59,079 bases of DNA, taken from NCBI GenBank assembly GCA_015065065.1, contig SVQX01000007.1, positions 1-59,079 of the forward strand, in the 5' to 3' direction. Numbering within the stretch: the first letter of the stretch is position 1; each line of letters begins with the position of its first letter. The DNA comes from Oscillospiraceae bacterium (lineage in GTDB: Bacteria > Bacillota > Clostridia > Oscillospirales > CAG-272). Both the position numbers and the translations under genes were made by a program. The notes beneath the pieces are model-generated. The model was not told the origin of the DNA, ran no database searches, and saw only the letters and a list, made by a program, of their open reading frames with translations. Shown here one piece after another: positions 37,266 through 44,907 of this stretch.

Positions 37266-38240
37266 ATGATTGAAATTGAAAAGCCGAATATTACAACTGT
37301 AAACCTCAGCAAAGACGGTACAAACGGTGCTTTTATTGTAGAGCCTCTTGAAAGAGGCTACGGCATCACGCTTGGAAATTCGCTTCGCCGTGTGCTTCTC
37401 AGCTCTCTGCCCGGCGTGGCAGTAGTCAGCATCAAGATTGACGGCGTGCTGCATGAATTTTCCACAGTTCCCGGTATCGTTGAAGATGTAACCGAGATCG
37501 TACTCAACGTAAAGGGCATTACAGCAAAGCTGCATTGCCAGGGTCCCAAGACCGTAGTAATTGACGTAACGGGCGAGCAGGAGATCACCGCAGGTGATAT
37601 CAAGCAGGATTCGGATATCGAGATCCTCAACCCCGAGCATCACATTGCAACGCTGTCCACCAACGACCGCTTCTACATGGAGCTTACGTTTGATTCCGGC
37701 CGCGGCTACGTATCTCAGGAGCGCAACAAGCAGCTTCACAACGATCAGCTGGGCATGAACGTGTCCGCACCTATCGGCACCATCTTTACCGATTCTATCT
37801 ACACGCCGGTGTATAAGGTTAGCTACAACGTAGAGAACACTCGCGTTGGCAATATCACCGACTACGATAAGCTGACGTTGGACGTGCTTACAAACGGCAC
37901 TATCTCGGCAAAGGAAGCGATTTCTCTTGGAGCCAAGATTCTCAACGAGCATCTCAACTTGTTTGTGGATTTGTCTGATGAAGCAAAGAAGGCAGAAATC
38001 ATGGTTGAGAGAGAAGAGACCAAGAAGGAAAAAGTTCTTGAGATGACCATTGAGGAGCTTGACATGTCCGTAAGAAGCTTCAACTGCTTGAAGCGCGCGG
38101 GCATCGATACTGTTGAAGACTTGACCAACCGTACCGAGGAAGAAATGATAAAGGTTCGTAACCTCGGCAAGAAGTCGCTTGACGAAGTAATTCAGAAGCT
38201 GCACTCTCTCGGACTCGACCTCAAAAAGGAAGAGGAATAA
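37266..38240 (+). CDS. rpoA: DNA-directed RNA polymerase subunit alpha
   Basis: A 324-residue assembly platform of RNA polymerase. N-terminal dimerisation domain with [20 protein letters not shown], linker, and C-terminal domain with [13 protein letters not shown] and [16 protein letters not shown] that contacts promoters and activators. The start at 37266 follows AAGGAGGG with a longish 12-base gap. Normal length. Confidence 0.99.
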   Translation: MIEIEKPNITTVNLSKDGTNGAFIVEPLERGYGITLGNSLRRVLLSSLPGVAVVSIKIDGVLHEFSTVPGIVEDVTEIVLNVKGITAKLHCQGPKTVVIDVTGEQEITAGDIKQDSDIEILNPEHHIATLSTNDRFYMELTFDSGRGYVSQERNKQLHNDQLGMNVSAPIGTIFTDSIYTPVYKVSYNVENTRVGNITDYDKLTLDVLTNGTISAKEAISLGAKILNEHLNLFVDLSDEAKKAEIMVEREETKKEKVLEMTIEELDMSVRSFNCLKRAGIDTVEDLTNRTEEEMIKVRNLGKKSLDEVIQKLHSLGLDLKKEEE

Positions 38241-38329
38241 TAAGAGGCGGCAAGGCGTATCGCCGAGACGGCGATATCGCGACATTATTCATTTGAATAA
38301 AAGAACAACAGCAGAAGGAGGGAATTAAA

Positions 38330-38749
38330 ATGCCCGGAACAAGAAAACTCGGCAGACCGTCCGATCAGAGAAGAGCAATGCTTCGCGGAATGGTCACTCT
38401 GCTGCTTGAGAACGGACAGGTAGAAACCACGCTCACCAGAGCGAAGGAGGTTCGTTCTATCGCAGAGAAGATGATAACCCTTGGTAAGAAGAATACTCTT
38501 GCAAGCCGCCGTCAGGCACTTGCATACATCACCAAGGAAAGCGTTGTAACCAAGGTATTCACCGAATACGCAGCACTTTATGCAGAGCGTAACGGCGGTT
38601 ACACCCAGATCTTTAAGCTCGGCGCACGTAGAGGCGACGGAGCTGAAACTGCAATCGTCAGAATGGTAGACTACGTAAAGGTAGAGGCTGACGAGAAGGC
38701 ATCCAAAAAGGCTAAGAAGGTTGAAGAGCCTGCAGCAGATGCTGAATAA
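38330..38749 (+). CDS. rplQ: 50S ribosomal protein L17
   Basis: A 139-residue tunnel-exit protein, last gene of the operon. [20 protein letters not shown] and [16 protein letters not shown] are diagnostic. A short Lys/Ala/Glu tail follows. The preceding 89-base gap holds a stem TATCGCCG/CGGCGATA (about 38258-38276). Confidence 0.98.
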   Translation: MPGTRKLGRPSDQRRAMLRGMVTLLLENGQVETTLTRAKEVRSIAEKMITLGKKNTLASRRQALAYITKESVVTKVFTEYAALYAERNGGYTQIFKLGARRGDGAETAIVRMVDYVKVEADEKASKKAKKVEEPAADAE

Positions 38750-38760
38750 TTAAATGATTT

Positions 38761-38793
38761 GCGGCGCGCGAAGGCGCGCCGCTTTATCTTTTT
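38761..38793 (+). terminator. Terminator of the ribosomal super-operon
   Basis: Perfect 9-bp GC stem GCGGCGCGC/GCGCGCCGC, 4-base loop, then TTTATCTTTTT, 11 bases after the rplQ stop. Confidence 0.93.
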
Positions 38794-39372
38794 GGATGAT
38801 GTCTTTTTAAATGATATTTATGTTACTTTTCGCTTCTCCGAAAAGTAACCAAAAGGAGAATTAAGGGAGAAAACCCACGGTTTTCTCCCTTAATAAACCC
38901 ACTTTCCTAAACGCGCCGCCTTGTCGCAAGTATGCGGACAAGGCGTGATCGCGCGCAAAAGTTGCAGGCAACCCATATCGCCAAGTTCCCGTCGGAGCGA
39001 CGGAAACTTGGTCGGTAAGAGTACGCCTTGGGCGAGCGGTTGTTCTAAAGCCGTATGAGATCTAAAAATTAAATTAACCGAGAAAAATTTCAAATCTTTT
39101 TTCGGCGTTGCTCCTCCGATAAACTACCGCTCATCAGTCGTGTCTGATCTCCAATTTGCGACCTATCTGTATAATTTGTCACAGCGTTTGCGTGATGGCT
39201 TTCCGCCCATGAATCAAACCCCAAGGTGGGTGGGTTTCCAAAGGGAGGGAGGAATTGAGGAGGCAGACCTCAAATTTGAGCTTGCTGAAAATTTGAGGTC
39301 AACAACTCATCCTCCCAACCTTTGGTCAATCTTTGGCTACTTTCTGTTGATGCAGAAAGTAGCATGAAAAAT
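38794..39372. repeat. Palindrome-rich intergenic region
   Basis: About 580 bases with no credible gene. Perfect inverted repeats: 38822-38832/38839-38849 (GTTACTTTTCG), 38860-38875/38879-38894 (ATTAAGGGAGAAAACC, 3-base loop), an 11-bp GACCTCAAATT pair near 39268-39302, and 39336-39346/39353-39363 (GCTACTTTCTG). The first and last share the core TACTTT...AAAGTA and bracket the segment. This looks like a dispersed non-coding repeat. A 75-codon frame at 39140-39367 has no ribosome binding site and no family resemblance. Confidence 0.55.
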
Positions 39373-39414
39373 TCCAACAAAAAACCAAGGTCGATTTTAC
39401 CCAACCTTGGTTTT
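39373..39414 (-). terminator. Terminator of the purine operon
   Basis: On the reverse strand, 11-bp stem AAAACCAAGGT/ACCTTGGTTTT (39414-39404 with 39391-39381), followed by TTTTTTGTTGG, 15 bases beyond the stop of the AICAR transformylase. Confidence 0.88.
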
Positions 39415-39428
39415 ACAAATTCAAATTA

Positions 39429-40613
39429 TTAATGATGGAACAATCTCATTCCCGTGAAGGACATTGTGATTCCGTAGCTGTTGCAGGTCGCGATCACGTT
39501 GTCGTCGCGAATGGAACCGCCCGGCTCTGCAATATAGGAAACACCGCTACGGCGTGCGCGCTCAATGTTGTCACCGAAGGGGAAAAATGCGTCAGAACCG
39601 AGTGCAACACCCGTGACAGAAGCAAGATATTCCTTCTTTTCAGCAGCGGTCAGTGGCTCGGGACGGGTGGTAAAGTAATTCTGCCATACGTCGTCGCCAA
39701 GCACGTCCTCCGCCTGCTCTGAAATGTAAACATCGATGCAGTTGTCGCGGTCGGGGCGTCCCATTGTGGGCAGGAAGGGAAGTGCAAGCACCTTCGAATG
39801 CTGGCGCAGGTGCCAGATATCAGCCTTGTTGCCCGCAAGACGGGTGCAGTGGATGCGCGACTGCTGACCCGCACCGACACCGATAGCCTGTCCGTCCACG
39901 GCAAAGCACACCGAGTTGGACTGCGTATATTTAAGCACTATAAGGGAAATTATCAGGTCGCGGCGTGCGCTGTCGGGGAGATTCTTATTCTCCGTAACGA
40001 TATTGTCAAGCAGCGCGTTGTCAATCTTGAAATTGTTACGTCCCTGCTCAAAGGTGATGCCGAATACCTGCTTGCGCTCAATCTCGTCGGGAACGTAATT
40101 CGGGTCGATCTTTACGATATTATAGTTGCCCTTGCGCTTGCCCTTGAGAATTTCAAGTGCCTTGTCGGTGTAGCCTGGGGCAATGATTCCGTCGGACACC
40201 TCGCGAGCGATAAGTCTTGCAGTTACCTCGTCGCACTCGTCGGAGAGAGCGATCCAGTCGCCGAAGGAGGACATACGGTCAGTTCCGCGCGCGCGGGCAT
40301 AAGCACAAGCGAGAGGAGAGGAGTCAAGGTCGGGGATGTCGTCAACGAAGCAAGCCTTTTTGAGCGAATCGCTAAGCGGAGTTCCGACAGCCGCCGAGGT
40401 GGGGCTGACGTGCTTGAAGGAGGTTGCCGCAGGCATGCCGAGCGCTTCCTTCAGTTCCTTGACAAGCTGCCATGAGTTAAACGCATCAAGGAAATTGATA
40501 AATCCGGGACGTCCGCAAAGCACCTCGATGGGCAACTCGCGGTCGTTATCCATATAAATTCTTGCAGGCTTCTGATTGGGGTTACAGCCGTATTTAAGAG
40601 CAAATTCTTTCAT
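39429..40613 (-). CDS. Stand-alone AICAR transformylase (PRK07106-like)
   Basis: A 394-residue enzyme that formylates AICAR with 10-formyl-THF in the penultimate step of IMP synthesis. Seen: the AICARFT active-site Lys-His in TSFKHVSPTSAAVG (residues about 64-77), a cofactor-region RIHCTRLAGNKADIW, and GSDAFFPFGDNIERARR plus IAEPGGSIRDDNVI at the C-terminus. The N-terminal IMP cyclohydrolase domain of normal bifunctional PurH (about 200 residues) is missing. The cyclohydrolase step is supplied by the upstream PurO-type gene (26-base gap). The start has GGAAAGG about 8 bases upstream. Controlled by the ZTP riboswitch ahead of the operon. Confidence 0.95.
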   Translation of the reverse strand: MKEFALKYGCNPNQKPARIYMDNDRELPIEVLCGRPGFINFLDAFNSWQLVKELKEALGMPAATSFKHVSPTSAAVGTPLSDSLKKACFVDDIPDLDSSPLACAYARARGTDRMSSFGDWIALSDECDEVTARLIAREVSDGIIAPGYTDKALEILKGKRKGNYNIVKIDPNYVPDEIERKQVFGITFEQGRNNFKIDNALLDNIVTENKNLPDSARRDLIISLIVLKYTQSNSVCFAVDGQAIGVGAGQQSRIHCTRLAGNKADIWHLRQHSKVLALPFLPTMGRPDRDNCIDVYISEQAEDVLGDDVWQNYFTTRPEPLTAAEKKEYLASVTGVALGSDAFFPFGDNIERARRSGVSYIAEPGGSIRDDNVIATCNSYGITMSFTGMRLFHH

Positions 40614-40639
40614 GTTAAATTCCTTTCCGTTTCAAAAAA

Positions 40640-41365
40640 TCAAGCCTCGTGCTTGTTTATCATTACGTTCCAGACCTCGCCGCTTGCCAAATCGACCGAG
40701 CGGGCGTAAAGGGAGATCTTGTTCTCCTCGTTGAGATTTTCCCATACCTCTTTTGCGAATTCCTCAATGTAGTCGGGGATTGAAAGACGCTCAGGCTCGC
40801 CTTGGAAGGTGGGCAGGGGACTGCCGTCGCATACGTAGGTGTGAATGAAATGACCTACGCCCGCGATAGGGGAATAAGAGTAGGTAAAGCGGTTGCACGC
40901 ACTGCCCTCGGCGTCGGCACTCTTAAGAATACTCATTTTGTATTTGAAATCGCCCTTGTCAAAGGTGAGCATGCCGCTGATTCGGGGAGTCCAGTTAGGA
41001 CGGTCGGGCTCAAACTCGCGGCTGTCAAGCGCGTCCTCAAAGGTCTTGCCTTCAGTCAGCGCATCGTATATGGTGTCGGTCTGGTCGCCGTTGGTGACGA
41101 TCAGCTTGTTTTCGTAAACGCGGATAGGGGAGTAGATGATAAGAGAGGGGTCCTCGACCTTACTGTAATCGTGGGGGTAGATGATGACCTCTCCGTTGTC
41201 CTTTTCGGCAAAGATGCGGTTGCGGCTGTTCTGACTGCGTCCCATGATGAAGTAAACCGTCATGGCGCGCTTGCCGTCGGCGCTTTTTCCGATAATGATG
41301 CCTCTGCCCGCATAGCTGTTGCCCTTGAGCAGCTCGCCGGCGGTTTGTGTGGTGTAGATGTCCAT
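40640..41365 (-). CDS. purO: IMP cyclohydrolase, PurO type
   Basis: A 241-residue enzyme of the archaeal-type IMP cyclohydrolase family (PF07826), which closes FAICAR to IMP. Seen: GNSYAGRGIIIGKSADG near the N-terminus, an NRIFAEKDNG block, PRISGMLTFDKGDFKYKMSI, and GVGHFIHTYVCDGSPLPTF. The family replaces the MGS-like cyclohydrolase half of bacterial PurH. It is first in a two-gene operon with the stand-alone transformylase, which does the preceding reaction. The start has AAAGGAGAG about 6 bases upstream. It is expressed from a consensus promoter through a ZTP riboswitch and terminator. Confidence 0.92.
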   Translation of the reverse strand: MDIYTTQTAGELLKGNSYAGRGIIIGKSADGKRAMTVYFIMGRSQNSRNRIFAEKDNGEVIIYPHDYSKVEDPSLIIYSPIRVYENKLIVTNGDQTDTIYDALTEGKTFEDALDSREFEPDRPNWTPRISGMLTFDKGDFKYKMSILKSADAEGSACNRFTYSYSPIAGVGHFIHTYVCDGSPLPTFQGEPERLSIPDYIEEFAKEVWENLNEENKISLYARSVDLASGEVWNVMINKHEA

Positions 41366-41377
41366 TTCTCTCTCCTT

Positions 41378-41426
41378 TGTAAAAAATTAAGGGCGCACCG
41401 CGCGGCAAAAAGCCCACGGCACGCCC
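41378..41426 (-). terminator. Riboswitch-controlled intrinsic terminator before purO
   Basis: Reverse-strand stem of about 10 bp (GGGCGTGCCG with CGGTGCGCCC, 41426-41391, two G-U pairs), followed by TTAATTTTTT. Its 5' arm begins in the CTGGGC of the ZTP aptamer, so ligand binding and terminator formation are mutually exclusive, as in transcriptional ZTP switches. Confidence 0.85.
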
Positions 41427-41520
41427 AGATGTACGACCTTATTCCCATCCGCTTCACACGGTAAGCTCCGTTCACCCGAGGGGCGGGTGAGTAACATCAG
41501 TTGCGGCGGGTTCTCATTAC
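41423..41520 (-). promoter_or_regulatory. ZTP (pfl motif) riboswitch aptamer
   Basis: Reverse strand. Conserved halves: GCAACTGATGT (ending 41494) and ACATCTGGGC (41432-41423). GATGT and ACATC pair, replacing the usual GGCGG/CCGCC while keeping ACUG and CUGGGC, which is compensatory change. Between them are a hairpin TCACCC/GGGTGA and the block CGGAGC, matching the consensus GGGAGC. It senses ZTP/ZMP (AICAR nucleotides), made when 10-formyl-THF is short, and turns on purO and AICARFT, the enzymes that use AICAR. Confidence 0.85.
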
Positions 41521-41526
41521 GACAGT

Positions 41527-41555
41527 ATTATACACGAATTTTGACAGGTTGTCAA
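41527..41555 (-). promoter_or_regulatory. Consensus sigma-A promoter of the purO operon
   Basis: Reverse strand: TTGACA (41555-41550), exactly 17 bases, TATAAT (41532-41527). Transcription would begin near 41520, just before the riboswitch. Confidence 0.93.
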
Positions 41556-41626
41556 GGGGGTAGAAGGAATAAAAAAGCGTGAAAAGTTATTTTTGCTCTT
41601 AGCAGGTAAAAAGTTTTAAAATCCTA

Positions 41627-41655
41627 TTGACTTTCAAAATAAAATGTGTTATAAT
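41627..41655 (+). promoter_or_regulatory. Promoter of tRNA-Val
   Basis: TTGACT (41627-41632), 17 bases, TATAAT (41650-41655), 15 bases before the tRNA. Confidence 0.88.
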
Positions 41656-41669
41656 ATGCGAGTAATTGA

Positions 41670-41746
41670 GGAGGCATAGCTCAGTTGGTTAGAGTACATG
41701 CTTGACATGCATGGGGTCGATGGTTCGAATCCATCTGTCTCCACCA
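41670..41746 (+). tRNA. tRNA-Val (anticodon GAC)
   Basis: A 77-nt tRNA with encoded CCA. Acceptor stem GGAGGCA/TGTCTCC, D arm GCTC...GAGT, anticodon stem CATGC/GCATG with loop TTGACAT (anticodon GAC, valine), variable GGGTC, T arm GATGG-TTCGAAT-CCATC, discriminator A. Its 3' end (from GAATCC) is repeated 172 bases downstream. Confidence 0.96.
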
Positions 41747-41849
41747 AAAAAAGATACGGAAGGCAATGCCTTCCGTATCTTTTTTGATAGGGATCATGAT
41801 GAAGAAGCACGCAACCGCGTTGCGAAGCAACGTCGGGATGCAAGTTTGC
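41727..41849 (+). repeat. Direct repeat copy 1 (tRNA 3' end plus terminator)
   Basis: A 123-base segment starting inside the tRNA-Val T arm and running past the terminator, essentially identical to 41899-42021. The 49 bases between copies are unique. Confidence 0.9.
41751..41785 (+). terminator. Terminator of tRNA-Val
   Basis: 14-bp stem AAGATACGGAAGGC/GCCTTCCGTATCTT, 3-base loop, T-tract. The same structure is present in the second repeat copy at about 41923-41957. Confidence 0.9.
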
Positions 41850-41898
41850 GCGTTTATTCGTGAAGCTAAGGAGTGCTTTCGGCGCAAACGGGGGTTCA

Positions 41899-42021
41899 GA
41901 ATCCATCTGTCTCCACCAAAAAAAGATACGGAAGGCAATGCCTTCCGTATCTTTTTTGATAGGGATCATGATGAAGAAGCACGCAACCGCGTTGCGAAGC
42001 AACGTCGGGATGCAAGTTTGC
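41899..42021 (+). repeat. Direct repeat copy 2 (partial tRNA-Val 3' end)
   Basis: Second copy of the 123-base unit: the last 20 nt of tRNA-Val including CCA, the terminator, and about 80 bases beyond. No 5' part of the tRNA is present, so this is a scar of duplication or of an integration event. Confidence 0.88.
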
Positions 42022-42176
42022 TAAATTGCAAATTATTTTTGCAGCCTAATGGAAATAAATGACGGAAAAGGTCATTGCGTGTTGCAAAAAAATGCAAATT
42101 GCCGCTTTAAAAGTGTTTTTAATCCTTGTTTTTCCTTCGGATTTGAGAAAAAACACAGTATTTTTATGCAAAAGGG

Positions 42177-42205
42177 TTGACAAATCGGCAAAAGTAGTGT
42201 AAAAT
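42177..42205 (+). promoter_or_regulatory. Promoter of the oligopeptide ABC operon
   Basis: TTGACA (42177-42182), 17 bases, TAAAAT (42200-42205), 119 bases ahead of the binding-protein ATG. No gene was found between 42022 and 42324. Confidence 0.8.
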
Positions 42206-42324
42206 ATAAATTGTGTAGTTGTGTTTAACTACAAAATTAGGAGCGAATCCCGCCACAACGCTGTATGATGACGATGCAACGCGGGGACGAGATCGCCCAA
42301 CAAAAATTTATGGAGGAAAAAACC

Positions 42325-44595
42325 ATGAAAAAGTTACTGGCTTTCCTGCTTGTTGCTGCTATGCTCGTATGCATGGTTGCATGTACCCCCGGTGACGGTG
42401 AAGGCACCACCACTGCAGGTACTACTACCGGCACAGGCGAAACCACAACCGAGGCACCCGAAAAGGTGATCGACCCCCTGGCTGACTACGTTAGCCTTGA
42501 CGACAAGGTATGGGGACAGGACTATACCTCCCTGTACGAGAAGTACGGCGCAGATATCACTATTGACGCTGTAAAGGAAGATGATGACGGTATGGCTTAC
42601 ATCACCGTTGACGGCAAGGATTACACCCTTGGTCTGGACTTCCTCTCCATGGCAATGGTATACAACGTAGACGTTCCTGCAGACCACGATGTCTACAAGA
42701 CCGCTGACGACGTATACGCAGGCTGGTGGAAGTACTACATCACCAGATGGAATTATCTGCTTCCCGAGATCCCGCTCTACTCCAACGAGTACTACGACCT
42801 CTACAACACCAAGATCACCGGTGTTAAAGACAACCCCACTAACCCCTACTGGGGCCCTGCATCCGCTCTCATCGACTGGGATTCCACCGATGGACAGCTG
42901 ATCATGGGTAGCGCTACCGACCTTTCCGGTAAGTTCCGTTATCCCTCCTTCGGCGCATCTTCTCCCGGAGCTTCCGATAACGATATCGGTAACATGATTT
43001 CCGGACTTGAGACTGTTGCTCCCAACAAGGAAGGTAGCTACGTATGGAACAACACCGTCGTTAAGTCTCACAAGGAGACCGTTAACGAGGACGGTACCAA
43101 GACCTTTGAGATCGAGATCCACAATGACCTTAAGTTCTCTGACGGTTCTCCCGTTACTGCTAAGAACTACCTCATTACCGCTCTCGTATTCTCCACCCCT
43201 GTTGCAACACAGGCGGCTTCCAGAGACCATCAGTCCGCTAAGACTATCGTCGGCTACAATGAATTTGCAGCTTATGACGGAACCAACGCTGACACTGAGG
43301 GCGTTTCCAAGACTCTCTCCGGTCTCCGTCTGCTTAGCGACTACAAGTTCTCTGTAACCATCGCTGCAGACTACATTCCTTACTACTACGACATTACTTA
43401 CGCAAGCTTCGGTCCTTCCTACCAGACTCTCTGGCTCGGCGAGACCGCTGACGTTAAGGACGACGGTAACGGCGCATACCTTACCGACGACTTCTACGCA
43501 AAGGCAGAGAATGCTGATGACGGCTACGTTCTCGCAGCTCACATCTACGCTTCTTCTACCAACACCGATACTACCTACCCCTACTCCGGTCCTTACGTTG
43601 TAAAGAGCTACGACGTATCCGAGAAGCAGGCTGTCCTTGAGCTCAACACCTACTTCAAGGGCAACTACGAAGGCACTAAGCCCTCTATCGACAAGATCAT
43701 CTACAAGAAGACCGTTGATAAGACCCAGATGGCTGACCTGAAGTCCGGCAACCTTGACCTTATCGCAGGTATCACCGGCGGCGATGCAACCGACGAGGCT
43801 CTCGCTACCGTTGAGTCCTCCAACGGCAAGTACGATACCGTTAACTACTCTCGTGCAGGCTACGGTAAGCTCGGCTTCCGTGCAGACTTCGGTCCTGTAC
43901 AGTTCCGTGCTGTTCGTGCAGCTATCGCATACTGCCTTGACAGACCTACCTTTGCTAAGGACTTCAACGGCGGCTACGGCGGAGTTGTAGACGGACCTTA
44001 CTATAGCGGCGGTTGGATGTACAAGGCTGCTATGGCTCAGGGTATGACTCTTGACGCATACACCACCTCCCTTGATGCTGCTATCGAGCTGCTTGAGGAT
44101 GACGGTTGGGTATACAACGCTGACGGCTCTGCATACGATGCAGCAAAGGGCGGCGTTCGTTACAAGAAGATCCCCGCTGATATCATCAAGGACGACGATA
44201 TCACCTTCCAGTCCAAGGACGGTGCATACAAGACCGTTAAGGTTGGCAACGACTACTACATGCCTCTCGTACTTAACTGGTACGGTACTGCCGAGAACGA
44301 GTTTACCGACCTTCTCGTTACCGCTTTCCAGAACGGCGACAACATCAAGGCTGCAGGCTTTGTTGTTCAGGAGACCATCGGTGACTTCGCTCCCATGCTT
44401 GAGGAGCTGTATCAGCAGCCCGTATACGACGGTCAGCCCAGCGAGTTCCCGCTCTATGAGTGCTTCAACTTCGCAACCGGCTTCAACTCCGCTATCTACG
44501 ACTACAGCTGGTATATGACCATCGATCCCGGTATGTACGACGATTACAGCCAGTACTACATCAAGGACGTTGCAGATATCTTCTGGCTTAAGTAA
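42325..44595 (+). CDS. Oligopeptide-type ABC transporter substrate-binding lipoprotein
   Basis: A 756-residue lipoprotein of the SBP_bac_5 family that captures peptides at the cell surface and delivers them to the permeases downstream. ATG 42325 is chosen over an in-frame start at 42265, as it has GGAGG 8 bases before it and begins the signal peptide MKKLLAFLLVAAMLV with lipobox MVAC (Cys20). A Gly/Thr-rich linker (about 21-45) follows. Typical SBP_bac_5 elements include FEIEIHNDLKFSDGSPVTAK and QFRAVRAAIAYCLDRPTFAK. Longer than the usual 500-600 residues. First gene of the operon. Two hairpins after it may lower expression of the following genes. Confidence 0.93.
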   Translation: MKKLLAFLLVAAMLVCMVACTPGDGEGTTTAGTTTGTGETTTEAPEKVIDPLADYVSLDDKVWGQDYTSLYEKYGADITIDAVKEDDDGMAYITVDGKDYTLGLDFLSMAMVYNVDVPADHDVYKTADDVYAGWWKYYITRWNYLLPEIPLYSNEYYDLYNTKITGVKDNPTNPYWGPASALIDWDSTDGQLIMGSATDLSGKFRYPSFGASSPGASDNDIGNMISGLETVAPNKEGSYVWNNTVVKSHKETVNEDGTKTFEIEIHNDLKFSDGSPVTAKNYLITALVFSTPVATQAASRDHQSAKTIVGYNEFAAYDGTNADTEGVSKTLSGLRLLSDYKFSVTIAADYIPYYYDITYASFGPSYQTLWLGETADVKDDGNGAYLTDDFYAKAENADDGYVLAAHIYASSTNTDTTYPYSGPYVVKSYDVSEKQAVLELNTYFKGNYEGTKPSIDKIIYKKTVDKTQMADLKSGNLDLIAGITGGDATDEALATVESSNGKYDTVNYSRAGYGKLGFRADFGPVQFRAVRAAIAYCLDRPTFAKDFNGGYGGVVDGPYYSGGWMYKAAMAQGMTLDAYTTSLDAAIELLEDDGWVYNADGSAYDAAKGGVRYKKIPADIIKDDDITFQSKDGAYKTVKVGNDYYMPLVLNWYGTAENEFTDLLVTAFQNGDNIKAAGFVVQETIGDFAPMLEELYQQPVYDGQPSEFPLYECFNFATGFNSAIYDYSWYMTIDPGMYDDYSQYYIKDVADIFWLK

Positions 44596-44907
44596 TTTAG
44601 ATAATTTCTGAATTCATCGGTTGGTAACAACCACTGACGAAGGCGCTTTGCGCCTTCGTCAGGCTGTATAACCGAACGCGACGCCGATGTATGTCGGCGT
44701 CGTGTTTTTTCTTTTAAATACCTTGTCGGATAAAGGGTATTTCCCCGACAGGAAGCTCTACCCCGAAATGCAAATTTCACCGCGCCGAGGGCTCGGCGTA
44801 ATCCCGCAGGGAACGTCCCTTCGGCACTAACGTCCATAAAAAGGACGCAAAAACGCATGACTCAGCCGACCTGTAACGGCTGTTTTCGGCGGAGTAAGGA
44901 TTATAAT
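44596..44907 (+). other. Hairpin-rich spacer between binding protein and permease genes
   Basis: 312 bases without a gene. Structures: stem TGACGAAGGCGC/GCGCCTTCGTCA (44635-44661), a terminator-like stem CGACGCCGA/TCGGCGTCG followed by TGTTTTTTC (44679-44713), CGCCGAG/CTCGGCG near 44793-44808, CGTCC/GGACG near 44831-44847, and AGCCG/CGGCT near 44864-44882. Probably partial termination and mRNA stabilisation, giving more binding protein than transporter. Confidence 0.7.
44679..44713 (+). terminator. Attenuator-type terminator after the binding-protein gene
   Basis: 9-bp GC-rich stem, 6-base loop, then GTTTTTTCTTTT. It lies inside the operon, so termination must be partial if the permease genes have no own promoter. 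Confidence 0.75.

Noticed and set aside
39140-39367. Possible 75-residue protein in the palindrome-rich spacer
   Set aside because: The frame runs through inverted repeats, lacks a ribosome binding site, and its ending looks like translated repeat DNA.
41649-42062. Short frames over the tRNA-Val repeat
   Set aside because: They arise from translating the tRNA 3' end and terminator twice. The region is a non-coding duplication.
42334-43542. Antisense frame of about 402 codons over the binding-protein gene
   Set aside because: Val/Cys-rich translation typical of the reverse of a coding region, with no ribosome binding site.
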